Shown in pieces: positions 1 through 4,992 of a stretch of DNA of 8,477 nucleotides. The number at the start of each line of letters is the position of its first letter. The first letter of the stretch is position 1. A program made the position numbers and the translations under genes. Source of the DNA: an uncultured Chlorobiaceae bacterium (GTDB lineage Bacteria > Bacteroidota > Chlorobiia > Chlorobiales > Chlorobiaceae); contig CAIYWF010000024.1 in NCBI GenBank assembly GCA_903929845.1, positions 1 to 8,477 on the forward strand, given 5' to 3'. Below the pieces are notes generated by a model. It searched no databases. It saw only the letters and a program-made list of their open reading frames with translations, and was not told where the DNA came from.

Positions 1-1
1 C

Positions 2-47
2 CTTTTTATCGTGTATGTCTTATAATACATACGTACACGTTAAAAAG
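2..47. repeat. AT-rich imperfect inverted repeat
   Basis: The arms are ctttttatcgtgta (2-15) and tacacgttaaaaag (34-47). They pair at 13 of 14 positions, with one T/T mismatch, around an 18-base centre. A second, shorter pairing (gtatgt 13-18 with acatac 27-32) competes with it. Neither strand has a T-run directly after the stem, so this is not a typical intrinsic terminator. It could be a protein-binding dyad, the edge of a decayed element, or the 3' region of a gene lying outside the window. The pairing is directly visible; the role is unknown. Confidence 0.55.
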
Positions 48-49
48 CA

Positions 50-82
50 AGAAAAAAGCACGATTTTGCTTGAAAATCGTGC
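50..82 (-). terminator. Rho-independent terminator of the arsA-like pseudogene
   Basis: Arms gcacgatttt (58-67) and aaaatcgtgc (73-82) pair perfectly over 10 bp around the 5-base loop gcttg. Read on the minus strand, the stem is followed at once by a run of six Ts (complement of 52-57). It lies about 35 bases past the stop of the arsA-like remnant on the same strand, so it most likely ends that transcript. Its survival beside a truncated gene suggests that the missing coding part was lost by internal deletion. Confidence 0.8.
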
Positions 83-116
83 CTGCGCGGTGATGTTTTT
101 CGTTAATGTGTTCGCT

Positions 117-676
117 TTATCCTACTTTCAGGATATAACTTGCGATTTTGTCAGACATTTTTGAAAGGGGCTTGCTGAGCGGTCTGACAATATATTTGGT
201 GACATTTTTCACGGCTTTCATGCCCCAGGCGAGGGTATCGGGAAGAGAGAGAAGGCGTAGTGTTTCGCCGGTCGGAGCAGTATCAAGCACAAGGACGTCA
301 TAGCTGCCGGAGGCCTTATAGCGCTTTATTCTCAGCAGTGAAAACAGCTCTTCCATACCAGGCAGAATAGTCATTTCATCAGCCACAACTCCTGAAACGC
401 CCTGAGCCATAAAAATCCTTGTATAGAACTTTTGGACAGACTGCCAATTCTCCTTGAGGTCAACATAAGGGTTTACCTCAATGGCATGAAGATTCTCCCT
501 GATCCTGGTTGGCTCAGCGCCAAGAGGCAGGTTAAACGAATCCGAGAGACTGTGTGCTGGATCGGTAGAGAGAGAACAAGAGTACGATAGCCCAACTCCG
601 ACAATCGCACAGCCGTAGCTGCGGAAACACTTGTTTTGCCAACACCGCCCTTTCCTGTAAATGTTAGAATACGCAT
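117..676 (-). pseudogene. ArsA/Get3-family ATPase, frameshifted and truncated
   Basis: Remnant of an ArsA-type (anion-transporting/Get3-like) P-loop ATPase. The chosen start is the ATG at 676, whose product begins MRILTFTGKGGVGKTS; the P-loop GKGGVGKT is at residues 8-15. After residue 36 (VLS) the frame breaks: the CT repeat read as ctctctct (567-574) carries two extra bases. If these are removed, the reading continues as TDPAHSLSDSF (switch I-like), then LPGMEELFSL and DTAPTGETLRLLSLP (the family signature), and stops at 117 as a protein of 185 residues. Family members are usually about 300-400 residues, so the C-terminal half is also missing. Unrepaired, translation gives either a short N-terminal piece (from 676, or from an in-frame ATG at 730) or an internal start at 410. 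There is no clear Shine-Dalgarno before 676 or 730. Intact homologs are multiple in green sulfur bacteria. The family call is firm; loss of function is likely but inferred. Confidence 0.85.
567..574 (-). other. CT-dinucleotide frameshift site in arsA remnant
   Basis: Four tandem AG units on the plus strand (CT on the coding strand) sit exactly where the ArsA reading frame changes. Removing one unit restores VLS-TDPAHS, the expected family sequence. Slippage during replication is the simplest explanation. Four units are few for a contingency (phase-variable) locus, so a fixed mutation or a sequencing error are both possible. Confidence 0.7.
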
Positions 677-816
677 AAACTGGACTTTTATTTTTGGAAG
701 ATCCAGAAAAAAATCAGAAACGCCCGGCATACAGAAAAGTGTCTGTCAATGAGTCGTTTGAATGTCGATGCTCTTGAGTAAAAACAGGGTGGAAAAGCAA
801 TAACATATTCTTTCAG

Positions 817-850
817 AAATCAAATCAAATCAGATTTGATTTGATTTGAT
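817..850. repeat. Palindrome built from a 5-base unit (CAAAT/ATTTG)
   Basis: aaatcaaatcaaatc (817-831) and gatttgatttgattt (833-847) are perfect 15-base inverted arms around a single A at 832. Each arm is itself a tandem repeat of a 5-base unit, and the right side runs on to 850. The symmetry suits a dimeric or tetrameric DNA-binding protein, or a cruciform. It is about 140 bases upstream of the arsA start and about 225 bases upstream of the small gene, so an operator for divergent transcription is plausible but unproven. Confidence 0.75.
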
Positions 851-851
851 T

Positions 852-892
852 ATAAGCGTTTTTTAAAAATAAAACAAATACTAAACGCTTAT
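852..892. repeat. Inverted repeat ataagcgttt ... aaacgcttat
   Basis: Two perfect 10-base arms, ataagcgttt (852-861) and aaacgcttat (883-892), flank a 21-base A/T-rich spacer. The arm centres are about 31 bases apart, roughly three helical turns. That would place both half-sites on one DNA face, as in looping or dimer-of-dimer operators. The repeat begins two bases after the 817-850 palindrome. Visible in sequence; regulatory role inferred. Confidence 0.65.
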
Positions 893-973
893 TGTATTAT
901 TGAGTTACTCTGAGAATCAAAGCTTTTTCCGGATTCTTGCGGAGTGACGTAGAGATGGCATGCGGTAACACAC

Positions 974-1002
974 TTGTTCCAAAGTGGCGAAAAATTTATA
1001 TT
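974..1002 (+). promoter_or_regulatory. Candidate sigma-70-type promoter for the small gene at 1074
   Basis: TTGTTC (974-979) and TATATT (997-1002) are separated by 17 bases. The -10 element matches the consensus at five of six positions and the -35 at three. Transcription would start near 1009 and leave a leader of about 65 bases before the ATG at 1074. Consensus-based inference only. Confidence 0.35.
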
Positions 1003-1073
1003 GAAAACAGTGGATGGTTTTCAACTCATCATATTCAAACAGAGCAATAATAATCAAAAAGAGCAGGGGTGCT

Positions 1074-1298
1074 ATGTTAAAAGAAGCTGGGGGTTTGGCG
1101 GGTGGTGCTTTGATATTTTCTCCTCTTGGTATGCCGCTCTTGTTTCACGGATTAGCCGGTATTGTTGTTGGTGGTGCAGGGCTTTTTGTTGCAGATGCTG
1201 TCTTGAAGCAAGTGGTTGATACTGCAAGTAAACTAATTCCGCAATCCGGGACTCCTGAGTCAGCGGAACAAAACCTCGATTCGAGGAATGCGGTGTAA
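1074..1298 (+). CDS. Small hydrophobic protein, SPLG family copy 1
   Basis: A 74-residue protein of unknown function. The ATG at 1074 was chosen because agcagggg lies just upstream; a longer in-frame start at 1014 lacks a ribosome binding site. Residues 6-46 are glycine-rich and hydrophobic, consistent with one membrane segment or a short helical hairpin. The last 20 or so residues are polar (Gln, Glu, Ser, Asn). Residues 16-51 align without gaps to residues 28-63 of the protein encoded at 4654, with 15 of 36 identical. Shared landmarks are SPLGxP, a central glycine pair, and VVDT at exactly the same distance. No named family is recognised. It lies divergent to an ArsA/Get3-like remnant, a family that in other organisms delivers small membrane proteins; any link here is speculation. 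Confidence 0.7.
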   Translation: MLKEAGGLAGGALIFSPLGMPLLFHGLAGIVVGGAGLFVADAVLKQVVDTASKLIPQSGTPESAEQNLDSRNAV

Positions 1299-1673
1299 CT
1301 TGCCTTCAGGGTGCAGGTGAAAATATTTTCCGTTATTTATGGACTTTCATGTCCAATATGGGTTCATGACATCATCTGGATTGGCAAGTGGGCTGGCGGT
1401 AACCGCCGTCACCTATTTTTCCTCATGTCAGAAATGGTATTTGTGGCAAAATTGCGTTCAGTGTGAGAAGACATATTATTATTTCCCCTAACGTTATATA
1501 ATAGAAATACTTGATTTTTTCTGGTAAAAGAGGTTGGTTTAAAAAAAGAGTAATTTTTCTGATAAAATAACACATTTCTTTTTTGGGAAGAGCGGGCCAT
1601 TATTTTTAAAACTTTTCATACCTTGTTGCTTCAGCCGTAAAAAGTTTTACACATTTTTCGCAGATATCAGGGT
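1299..1673. other. Intergenic region with small dyads, no gene seen
   Basis: These 375 bases separate the SPLG copy 1 gene from the radical SAM gene. Visible structures are tggac/gtcca (1340-1344/1351-1355), ggcgg/ccgcc around TAA (1395-1407) followed eight bases later by a run of five Ts (a weak terminator candidate for the upstream gene), and gtaaaa/ttttac (1637-1642/1645-1650) about 24 bases before the next start. A 63-codon minus-strand frame at 1409-1600 has biased, low-complexity composition and no ribosome binding site, so it is not called. Confidence 0.5.
1395..1419 (+). terminator. Weak terminator candidate after SPLG copy 1
   Basis: GGCGG (1395-1399), loop TAA, CCGCC (1403-1407) form a short GC-rich stem. 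A T-run (1415-1419) starts only after a gap of seven bases, so the arrangement is imperfect. It may end the transcript from 1074. Confidence 0.3.
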
Positions 1674-3083
1674 ATGCAGACCTCACCATCCAATACTGTC
1701 GTTTCTCCCCTTGGTTCCCCTTCCTATTTTTCTGAGGAACTTCTTCATCAGCTTGCAGCACAGCAAAAATCACGCAAGAAATGGTTGCTCATTCAGCCCA
1801 TAAGCAATACGAGTATGATGGTGGATTCCGGCACGGTCAGTATGCCGTTAAACCTGATTATGGTTGCGACGCTTGTCGGTACGCTGTTTGACGTCACCTT
1901 TATTGATGAAAGGCTTGGCGATAAAGTGCCAGAGGATTTTTCCGGATTTGACGTTATAGCCGTCACCTCACGAACGCTCAATGCTTCACAGGCTTACCGG
2001 ATTGGTGATGCCGCTCTTCGGCAGGGTAAAACAGTCATCCTGGGAGGCGTTCATCCTACTATGCTGCATGACGAAGCATCCCAGCACTGCACCAGCGTAG
2101 TCTATGGCGAAATAGAGTCGATTTGGCATGAACTTGCCGCTGATGTGCTGAAAGGAACAATGCAGAGAGTTTACCGGGCAAAAGAGCTCAAGCCGATGAG
2201 CAATATGCTCCATCCTGATTTCAGTTATGCGCTTTCATCGAAAAACGCCAAAAAATACAGTACACGCATTCCCCTTCTTGCAACAAAAGGATGTCCTGTT
2301 GGCTGTAATTTCTGTACAACACCGACCATCTACGGTAAAAATTACCGATACCGCGAGCTGGACCTTGTGCTGGATGAGATGCGCTATCATCAGAAAAGAG
2401 CCAACAAAGAGAATGTCAATTTCTCTTTCATGGACGATAATATCAGTTTCAGGCCTCAATATTTCATGACCCTTCTTGAAGAAATGGCGAAACTCGGCGT
2501 TCACTGGAATGCCAATATCTCTATGAACTTTCTCGATAAACCGGAGGTTGCCGAGCTGGCCGGTCGCTCAGGCTGCGATCTGTTGAGCATAGGGTTTGAA
2601 TCACTCAATCCCGAAACACTGAAAAGTGTTCATAAAGGTTCCAACAGGTTGGGTAATTATGAGAAGGTGGTGAGTAATCTGCATAAAAACGGCATTGCCA
2701 TCCAGGGATATTTCATGTTCGGTTTTGATAACGATACTGAAGAGAGCTTCCAGCTTACCTACGATTTCATTATGAAAAACAGGATTGAGTTTCCGGTTTT
2801 TTCGCTGGTGACCCCATTTCCCGGAACGCCCTATTTCGATGAGATGAAGCCTCGCATGCGCCATTTCGATTGGGACAAGTACGACACCTACCACTACATG
2901 TTCGAACCGAATAAAATGGCTGGCGATAAAATGCTTGAAAAATTTGTCAAACTTCAGAAAGAGGTCTACAAGGGTCGCGCCATCATGCAGCGTATGAAAG
3001 GCAAGCCGTTAAACTGGATCTGGTTGGCAAACTACGCCATGAATCGCTTTACCCAGAAACTGTCAAAAGAGTATTATTATTGA
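1674..3083 (+). CDS. B12-binding radical SAM protein (BchE/BchQ/BchR/HpnP type)
   Basis: A 469-residue cobalamin-dependent radical SAM enzyme. Residues 36-165 form the Rossmann-like B12-binding domain (KKWLLIQP at 36-43, DVTFIDERLG at 73-82, VILGGVHP at 121-128). The position where the classic DxHxxG loop would hold its histidine reads DERLG (78-82), so lower-axial His ligation is probably absent, as in other members of this class. The radical SAM core starts near 200 with the cluster motif C207-x3-C211-x2-C214 (KGCPVGCNFC), followed by FMDDN (252-256), GFES (307-310) and a PFPGTP-like segment near 380. Known relatives methylate or cyclise chlorophyll precursors (BchQ, BchR, BchE) or methylate hopanoids (HpnP). 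Which, if any, applies here cannot be settled by eye. The ATG at 1674 has only a too-close AGGG before it; about 35 N-terminal residues precede the domain. Transcribed toward the flavodoxin-PCP_red gene 164 bases downstream. Confidence 0.85.
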   Translation: MQTSPSNTVVSPLGSPSYFSEELLHQLAAQQKSRKKWLLIQPISNTSMMVDSGTVSMPLNLIMVATLVGTLFDVTFIDERLGDKVPEDFSGFDVIAVTSRTLNASQAYRIGDAALRQGKTVILGGVHPTMLHDEASQHCTSVVYGEIESIWHELAADVLKGTMQRVYRAKELKPMSNMLHPDFSYALSSKNAKKYSTRIPLLATKGCPVGCNFCTTPTIYGKNYRYRELDLVLDEMRYHQKRANKENVNFSFMDDNISFRPQYFMTLLEEMAKLGVHWNANISMNFLDKPEVAELAGRSGCDLLSIGFESLNPETLKSVHKGSNRLGNYEKVVSNLHKNGIAIQGYFMFGFDNDTEESFQLTYDFIMKNRIEFPVFSLVTPFPGTPYFDEMKPRMRHFDWDKYDTYHYMFEPNKMAGDKMLEKFVKLQKEVYKGRAIMQRMKGKPLNWIWLANYAMNRFTQKLSKEYYY

Positions 3084-3165
3084 CTCCCTTCGTCGGTCAA
3101 ATTGTACGAAGCGAAGAAGCAGGTTTGTTTGTGCATTTTCGTTGCATTCGCAATAGTTCCATAGT

Positions 3166-3193
3166 TTTGGAAATTTCCTTACAAAGTTATAAT
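3166..3193 (+). promoter_or_regulatory. Candidate promoter for the flavodoxin-PCP_red gene
   Basis: TATAAT (3188-3193), a perfect -10 hexamer, is preceded at 16 bases by TTTGGA (3166-3171), or at 15 bases by TTGGAA. The predicted start near 3200 leaves about 48 bases of leader. A second TATAAT at 3239-3244 is too close to the ATG unless the message is leaderless elsewhere. A 6-bp dyad cttcgt/acgaag (3088-3093/3106-3111) just after the upstream stop lacks a T-run. Its presence does not decide whether the two genes are cotranscribed. Confidence 0.35.
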
Positions 3194-3247
3194 GTGTTAA
3201 CTCAAAAAAATAATGCGTTTCGGCATATAAGATAATACTATAATGAT

Positions 3248-3871
3248 ATGAAAGCTGTTATTCTATACGACAGTAAAACTTCTGGAGGTGCTACGGAAGC
3301 TATTATCGATTCCATCGGGTCGAGTCTTGCTGAATCTGGATTTTATGTGGAAAAAGCAAAATGTAAAGCCATGGCGGATTACAGTTTTATCAAGGATTTT
3401 GATCTTGTTATTCTTGGTGCGCCTGTGTACTATTTTATTGTTGCGTCACAGCTTTTGGGAGCCTTGATTCAGGGTAATCTGAAAAAGTGTCTGAAGAGAA
3501 AAAAAATAGCGCTGTTTCTGACCTGTGGAAGCTCGGAATCATTAGCCGCTTTACTTTATCTGCCACAGTTGAAAATGCATGTGCTTCGCAATAAAATTCT
3601 TGCTGAAAAGATTTTTGCTCTTGATGCTCTTTCAGATGGCTCAGTCGATGCTTTTGTAGAGGATGTTCTGCTTCAGTACAACAAACCTCCGAAATCAAAA
3701 GTGCTTTCTGCGAAATGGACAGCCGAGGCCCAGGATTGGTTTCAGTCCATGCCCTCATTTATGCAGGGAAAGTTCAGAACCATGGCTGAAGAGTATGCTG
3801 AGGAGATGGGATATAAGGAGATTACCCTTCAAGTGCTTGTAGAGGCTCGGGATAATCTTGGAGGTACCTGA
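3248..3871 (+). CDS. Flavodoxin-like domain fused to a PCP_red-type C-terminal domain
   Basis: A 207-residue two-domain protein. Residues 1-145 look like a flavodoxin fold: strand MKAVILYDS, then a phosphate loop KTSGGATEA (10-18), strand DLVILGAPVYYF (52-63), and IALFLTCGSSES (87-98), where FMN-contacting loops usually lie. Residues 157-202 match the small domain at the end of the B subunit of light-independent protochlorophyllide reductase (BchB/ChlB; Pfam PCP_red): W157-x2-EA, MPSFMQGKFR (168-177), EEYAEEMGYKEIT (181-193), then L-x2-AR. A short linker (NKPPKSKVLSAK) joins them. Inference: a redox or docking protein tied to bacteriochlorophyll synthesis, perhaps passing electrons to an enzyme such as the neighbouring radical SAM protein, which needs a reductant. 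An alternative is a HemG-like oxidase. No clear Shine-Dalgarno precedes the start. The domain reading is fairly firm; the function is not. Confidence 0.8.
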   Translation: MKAVILYDSKTSGGATEAIIDSIGSSLAESGFYVEKAKCKAMADYSFIKDFDLVILGAPVYYFIVASQLLGALIQGNLKKCLKRKKIALFLTCGSSESLAALLYLPQLKMHVLRNKILAEKIFALDALSDGSVDAFVEDVLLQYNKPPKSKVLSAKWTAEAQDWFQSMPSFMQGKFRTMAEEYAEEMGYKEITLQVLVEARDNLGGT

Positions 3872-3898
3872 CAGGTTATTCACCGGGCCTTGCACCCG
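3866..3898. repeat. Two short hairpins between convergent 3' ends
   Basis: ACCTG-A-CAGGT (3866-3876) overlaps the stop codon of the flavodoxin-PCP_red gene. CGGG/CCCG (3884-3887/3895-3898, 7-base loop) follows. They lie between the ends of two convergent genes and could stop either transcript, but neither is followed immediately by a T-run. A T9 stretch occurs on the plus strand at 3933-3941, preceded only by the 4-bp pair gagt/actc. Confidence 0.35.
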
Positions 3899-3923
3899 AA
3901 TGCTCCTTGAGTGTTGCTGTTGA

Positions 3924-4052
3924 TTACTCCGCTTTTTTTTTCGATGAATTCTTGCCGATAAACTTGTTCAGAAGAATGACTATGGCTATTCCTGAGCAAA
4001 AAAAGAGTACAGGAGCAAATAAGGCTGTGTATTGAGCAATTTGTGGCATCAT
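3924..4052 (-). CDS. Small single-pass membrane protein (42 aa)
   Basis: A short minus-strand frame, starting at tandem ATGs (4052 and 4049) and ending at TAA (3924-3926). The product has a short polar N-terminus (MMPQIAQYT), one clear hydrophobic segment at about residues 10-29 (ALFAPVLFFCSGIAIVILLN), and a Lys-rich tail (KNSSKKKAE). This is a textbook single transmembrane helix with a positively charged cytoplasmic end. No Shine-Dalgarno is visible. A TATTAT (complement of 4084-4089) about 32 bases upstream could be a -10 element. It converges on the flavodoxin-PCP_red gene. The family is not recognised. A different, 70-codon frame overlaps on the same strand (3880-4092), but its product is Cys/Ser/His-rich and not protein-like. 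The composition argues that this is real; no homology supports it. Confidence 0.5.
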   Translation of the reverse strand: MMPQIAQYTALFAPVLFFCSGIAIVILLNKFIGKNSSKKKAE

Positions 4053-4255
4053 TGGGAAAATGTTTTGTTTTGTATAAGTTCAAATAATACAAAATTCTGT
4101 TCGCTTAAAAAGGTTTTTTCATGAGAGATGATCTTCTGTCTCTCTTGATTTATTACCAGAATTGAACAGGGTATAGAAAATTGACAGATAAGACGGCACG
4201 TTTCTGTTTTGATGCGGCGGTTATTTTACGAATGTATTACAAATAATGCGTGATT
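4053..4255. promoter_or_regulatory. Divergent regulatory region between small membrane gene and the 4256 operon
   Basis: About 200 bases without a gene. On the plus strand a perfect TTGACA (4181-4186) could be a -35 box, but no good -10 lies 16-18 bases downstream, so a partner such as an activator would be needed. A dyad gagaga/tctctc (4123-4128/4139-4144) and the small palindrome tgtattaca (4233-4241) are also present. The leader directly before the ATG at 4256 has no Shine-Dalgarno. Confidence 0.35.
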
Positions 4256-4603
4256 ATGTCAAAAGATCAAAAAAAGGGTGGCTTTTTTTCAGCATTCAGA
4301 GACCGTGAAGTTACCGGTAATAGCGGAGCAGTTTCGCAGTCTCAAACTCCATCGGCTGCTTCAGTGCCAAGTCGCCCGGTGACTCCTGCAGAGCCTCCTA
4401 AAGCAGCGGTTGTTCAGAAGCCGGTCGCAGTTCAGGGACAACCCGAGACGGTCATAGATACGGTAGAATCCTTTAAGGTTCTCTGCCAGTCTTTGGCTGA
4501 TATCGGTGCCTCGCAATTGAAGGTTGCTGAGATGACGTTGAACATGCTGTCCAACTCACTCAATAAAATCGTTGCTGGGTCGAAGCCTGAGAAGCAGGGT
4601 TAA
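4256..4603 (+). CDS. Small protein with Ala/Pro linker and C-terminal helix, possible chlorosome envelope protein
   Basis: A 115-residue protein. The start at 4256 (MSKDQKKGG) is preferred over the GTG two codons earlier; neither has a Shine-Dalgarno. Three zones are visible: a basic N-terminus with GGFFSAFRDR (8-17), a disordered Ser/Ala/Pro-rich linker (about 21-63), and a C-terminal amphipathic helix (about 65-108, containing VIDTVESFKVL, ADIGASQLKVAEM, LNMLSNSLNKIV). There is no signal peptide or membrane segment. The helical end, small size and probable green sulfur host recall chlorosome envelope proteins of the CsmB/CsmF kind, but this is a resemblance in style, not a demonstrated match. 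A polar-granule, phasin-like or membrane-surface adaptor protein would look similar. It is first in a likely operon with SPLG copy 2 (50 bases on), the DUF1997-like gene and the metallo-hydrolase. Confidence 0.65.
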   Translation: MSKDQKKGGFFSAFRDREVTGNSGAVSQSQTPSAASVPSRPVTPAEPPKAAVVQKPVAVQGQPETVIDTVESFKVLCQSLADIGASQLKVAEMTLNMLSNSLNKIVAGSKPEKQG

Positions 4604-4642
4604 TGATGAGATGGAGAGCGTTTCTGTAATATTTTACAAATC

Positions 4643-4648
4643 AGGAGG
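4643..4648 (+). promoter_or_regulatory. Strong Shine-Dalgarno AGGAGG for SPLG copy 2
   Basis: AGGAGG five bases before the ATG at 4654 is one of only two near-perfect ribosome binding sites in the window. It fixes the start and suggests high expression of the small protein compared with its neighbours, which lack such sites. A dyad tgtaa/ttaca (4626-4630/4635-4639) lies just before it. Confidence 0.75.
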
Positions 4649-4653
4649 TATCT

Positions 4654-4914
4654 ATGCTTGGTAATCGAATAAACATTTCACCAGAAGCTCTTATCAGACC
4701 AGCCGCAACCATTGCAAGCAGTGCATTTCTGTTGTCACCTCTCGGAATCCCGTTTTTTGTTCGCGGCGTTCCCCGAATCCTTCTTGCAGGAGTTGGCGGG
4801 CTTTTGGCCGGAAAGGTGGCCGACAAAGTTGTTGACACCGTGGCCGAAAATTTAGGAAACCGGATGTCATCACAAAAGCATGCAGATAATGGACAATGGA
4901 CAGATGAGCAATAA
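4654..4914 (+). CDS. Small hydrophobic protein, SPLG family copy 2
   Basis: An 86-residue protein paralogous to the product at 1074. The start is fixed by AGGAGG. An N-terminal stretch (MLGNRINISPEALIRP) leads into a hydrophobic, glycine-rich region (about 17-55) containing SPLGIP (28-33), RGVPRILLAGVGGLLAG (37-53) and KVVDTVAENLG (58-68), then a polar tail (MSSQKHADNGQWTDEQ). SPLG and VVDT are exactly 31 residues apart in both paralogs, with no gaps. The hydrophobic part could form a re-entrant hairpin broken at the Pro/Arg, or associate with a lipid monolayer such as the chlorosome envelope; both ideas are inference. No named family is recognised. Probably cotranscribed with the gene at 4256 and the DUF1997-like gene. 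Confidence 0.75.
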   Translation: MLGNRINISPEALIRPAATIASSAFLLSPLGIPFFVRGVPRILLAGVGGLLAGKVADKVVDTVAENLGNRMSSQKHADNGQWTDEQ

Positions 4915-4992
4915 AAGGAACTCTCTGGCATGGCAAGATGTTTGAGGAACTCAAAGTTTACTTTTACGGGGTCATAATAATTACTATACATC

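Larger units (their letters stand above)
731..1073. other. Divergent intergenic region
   Basis: This 343-base AT-rich stretch separates the minus-strand arsA remnant from the plus-strand small gene at 1074. No convincing gene is seen in it. It holds two inverted repeats (817-847 and 852-892, listed separately), a weaker 6-bp dyad agaatc/gattct within 901-940, and a candidate plus-strand promoter at 974-1002. An upstream extension of the small gene's frame to an ATG at 1014 has no ribosome binding site and was not adopted. Confidence 0.6.

Noticed and set aside
817..850. CRISPR-like or satellite repeat
   Set aside because: The 5-base unit is repeated without spacers and forms one palindrome; there are no repeat-spacer units and no cas genes.
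1014..1073. N-terminal extension of the small SPLG copy 1 protein
   Set aside because: The extension (MVFNSSYSNR...) lacks a ribosome binding site and is absent from the paralog, whereas agcagggg precedes the ATG at 1074.
1409..1600. 63-codon minus-strand frame
   Set aside because: Asn/Lys/Arg/Phe-rich product typical of AT-rich non-coding DNA, no ribosome binding site, no family likeness.
3880..4092. 70-codon minus-strand frame
   Set aside because: Overlaps the better 42-residue membrane protein in another frame; its own product is Ser/Cys/His-rich without any fold-like pattern.
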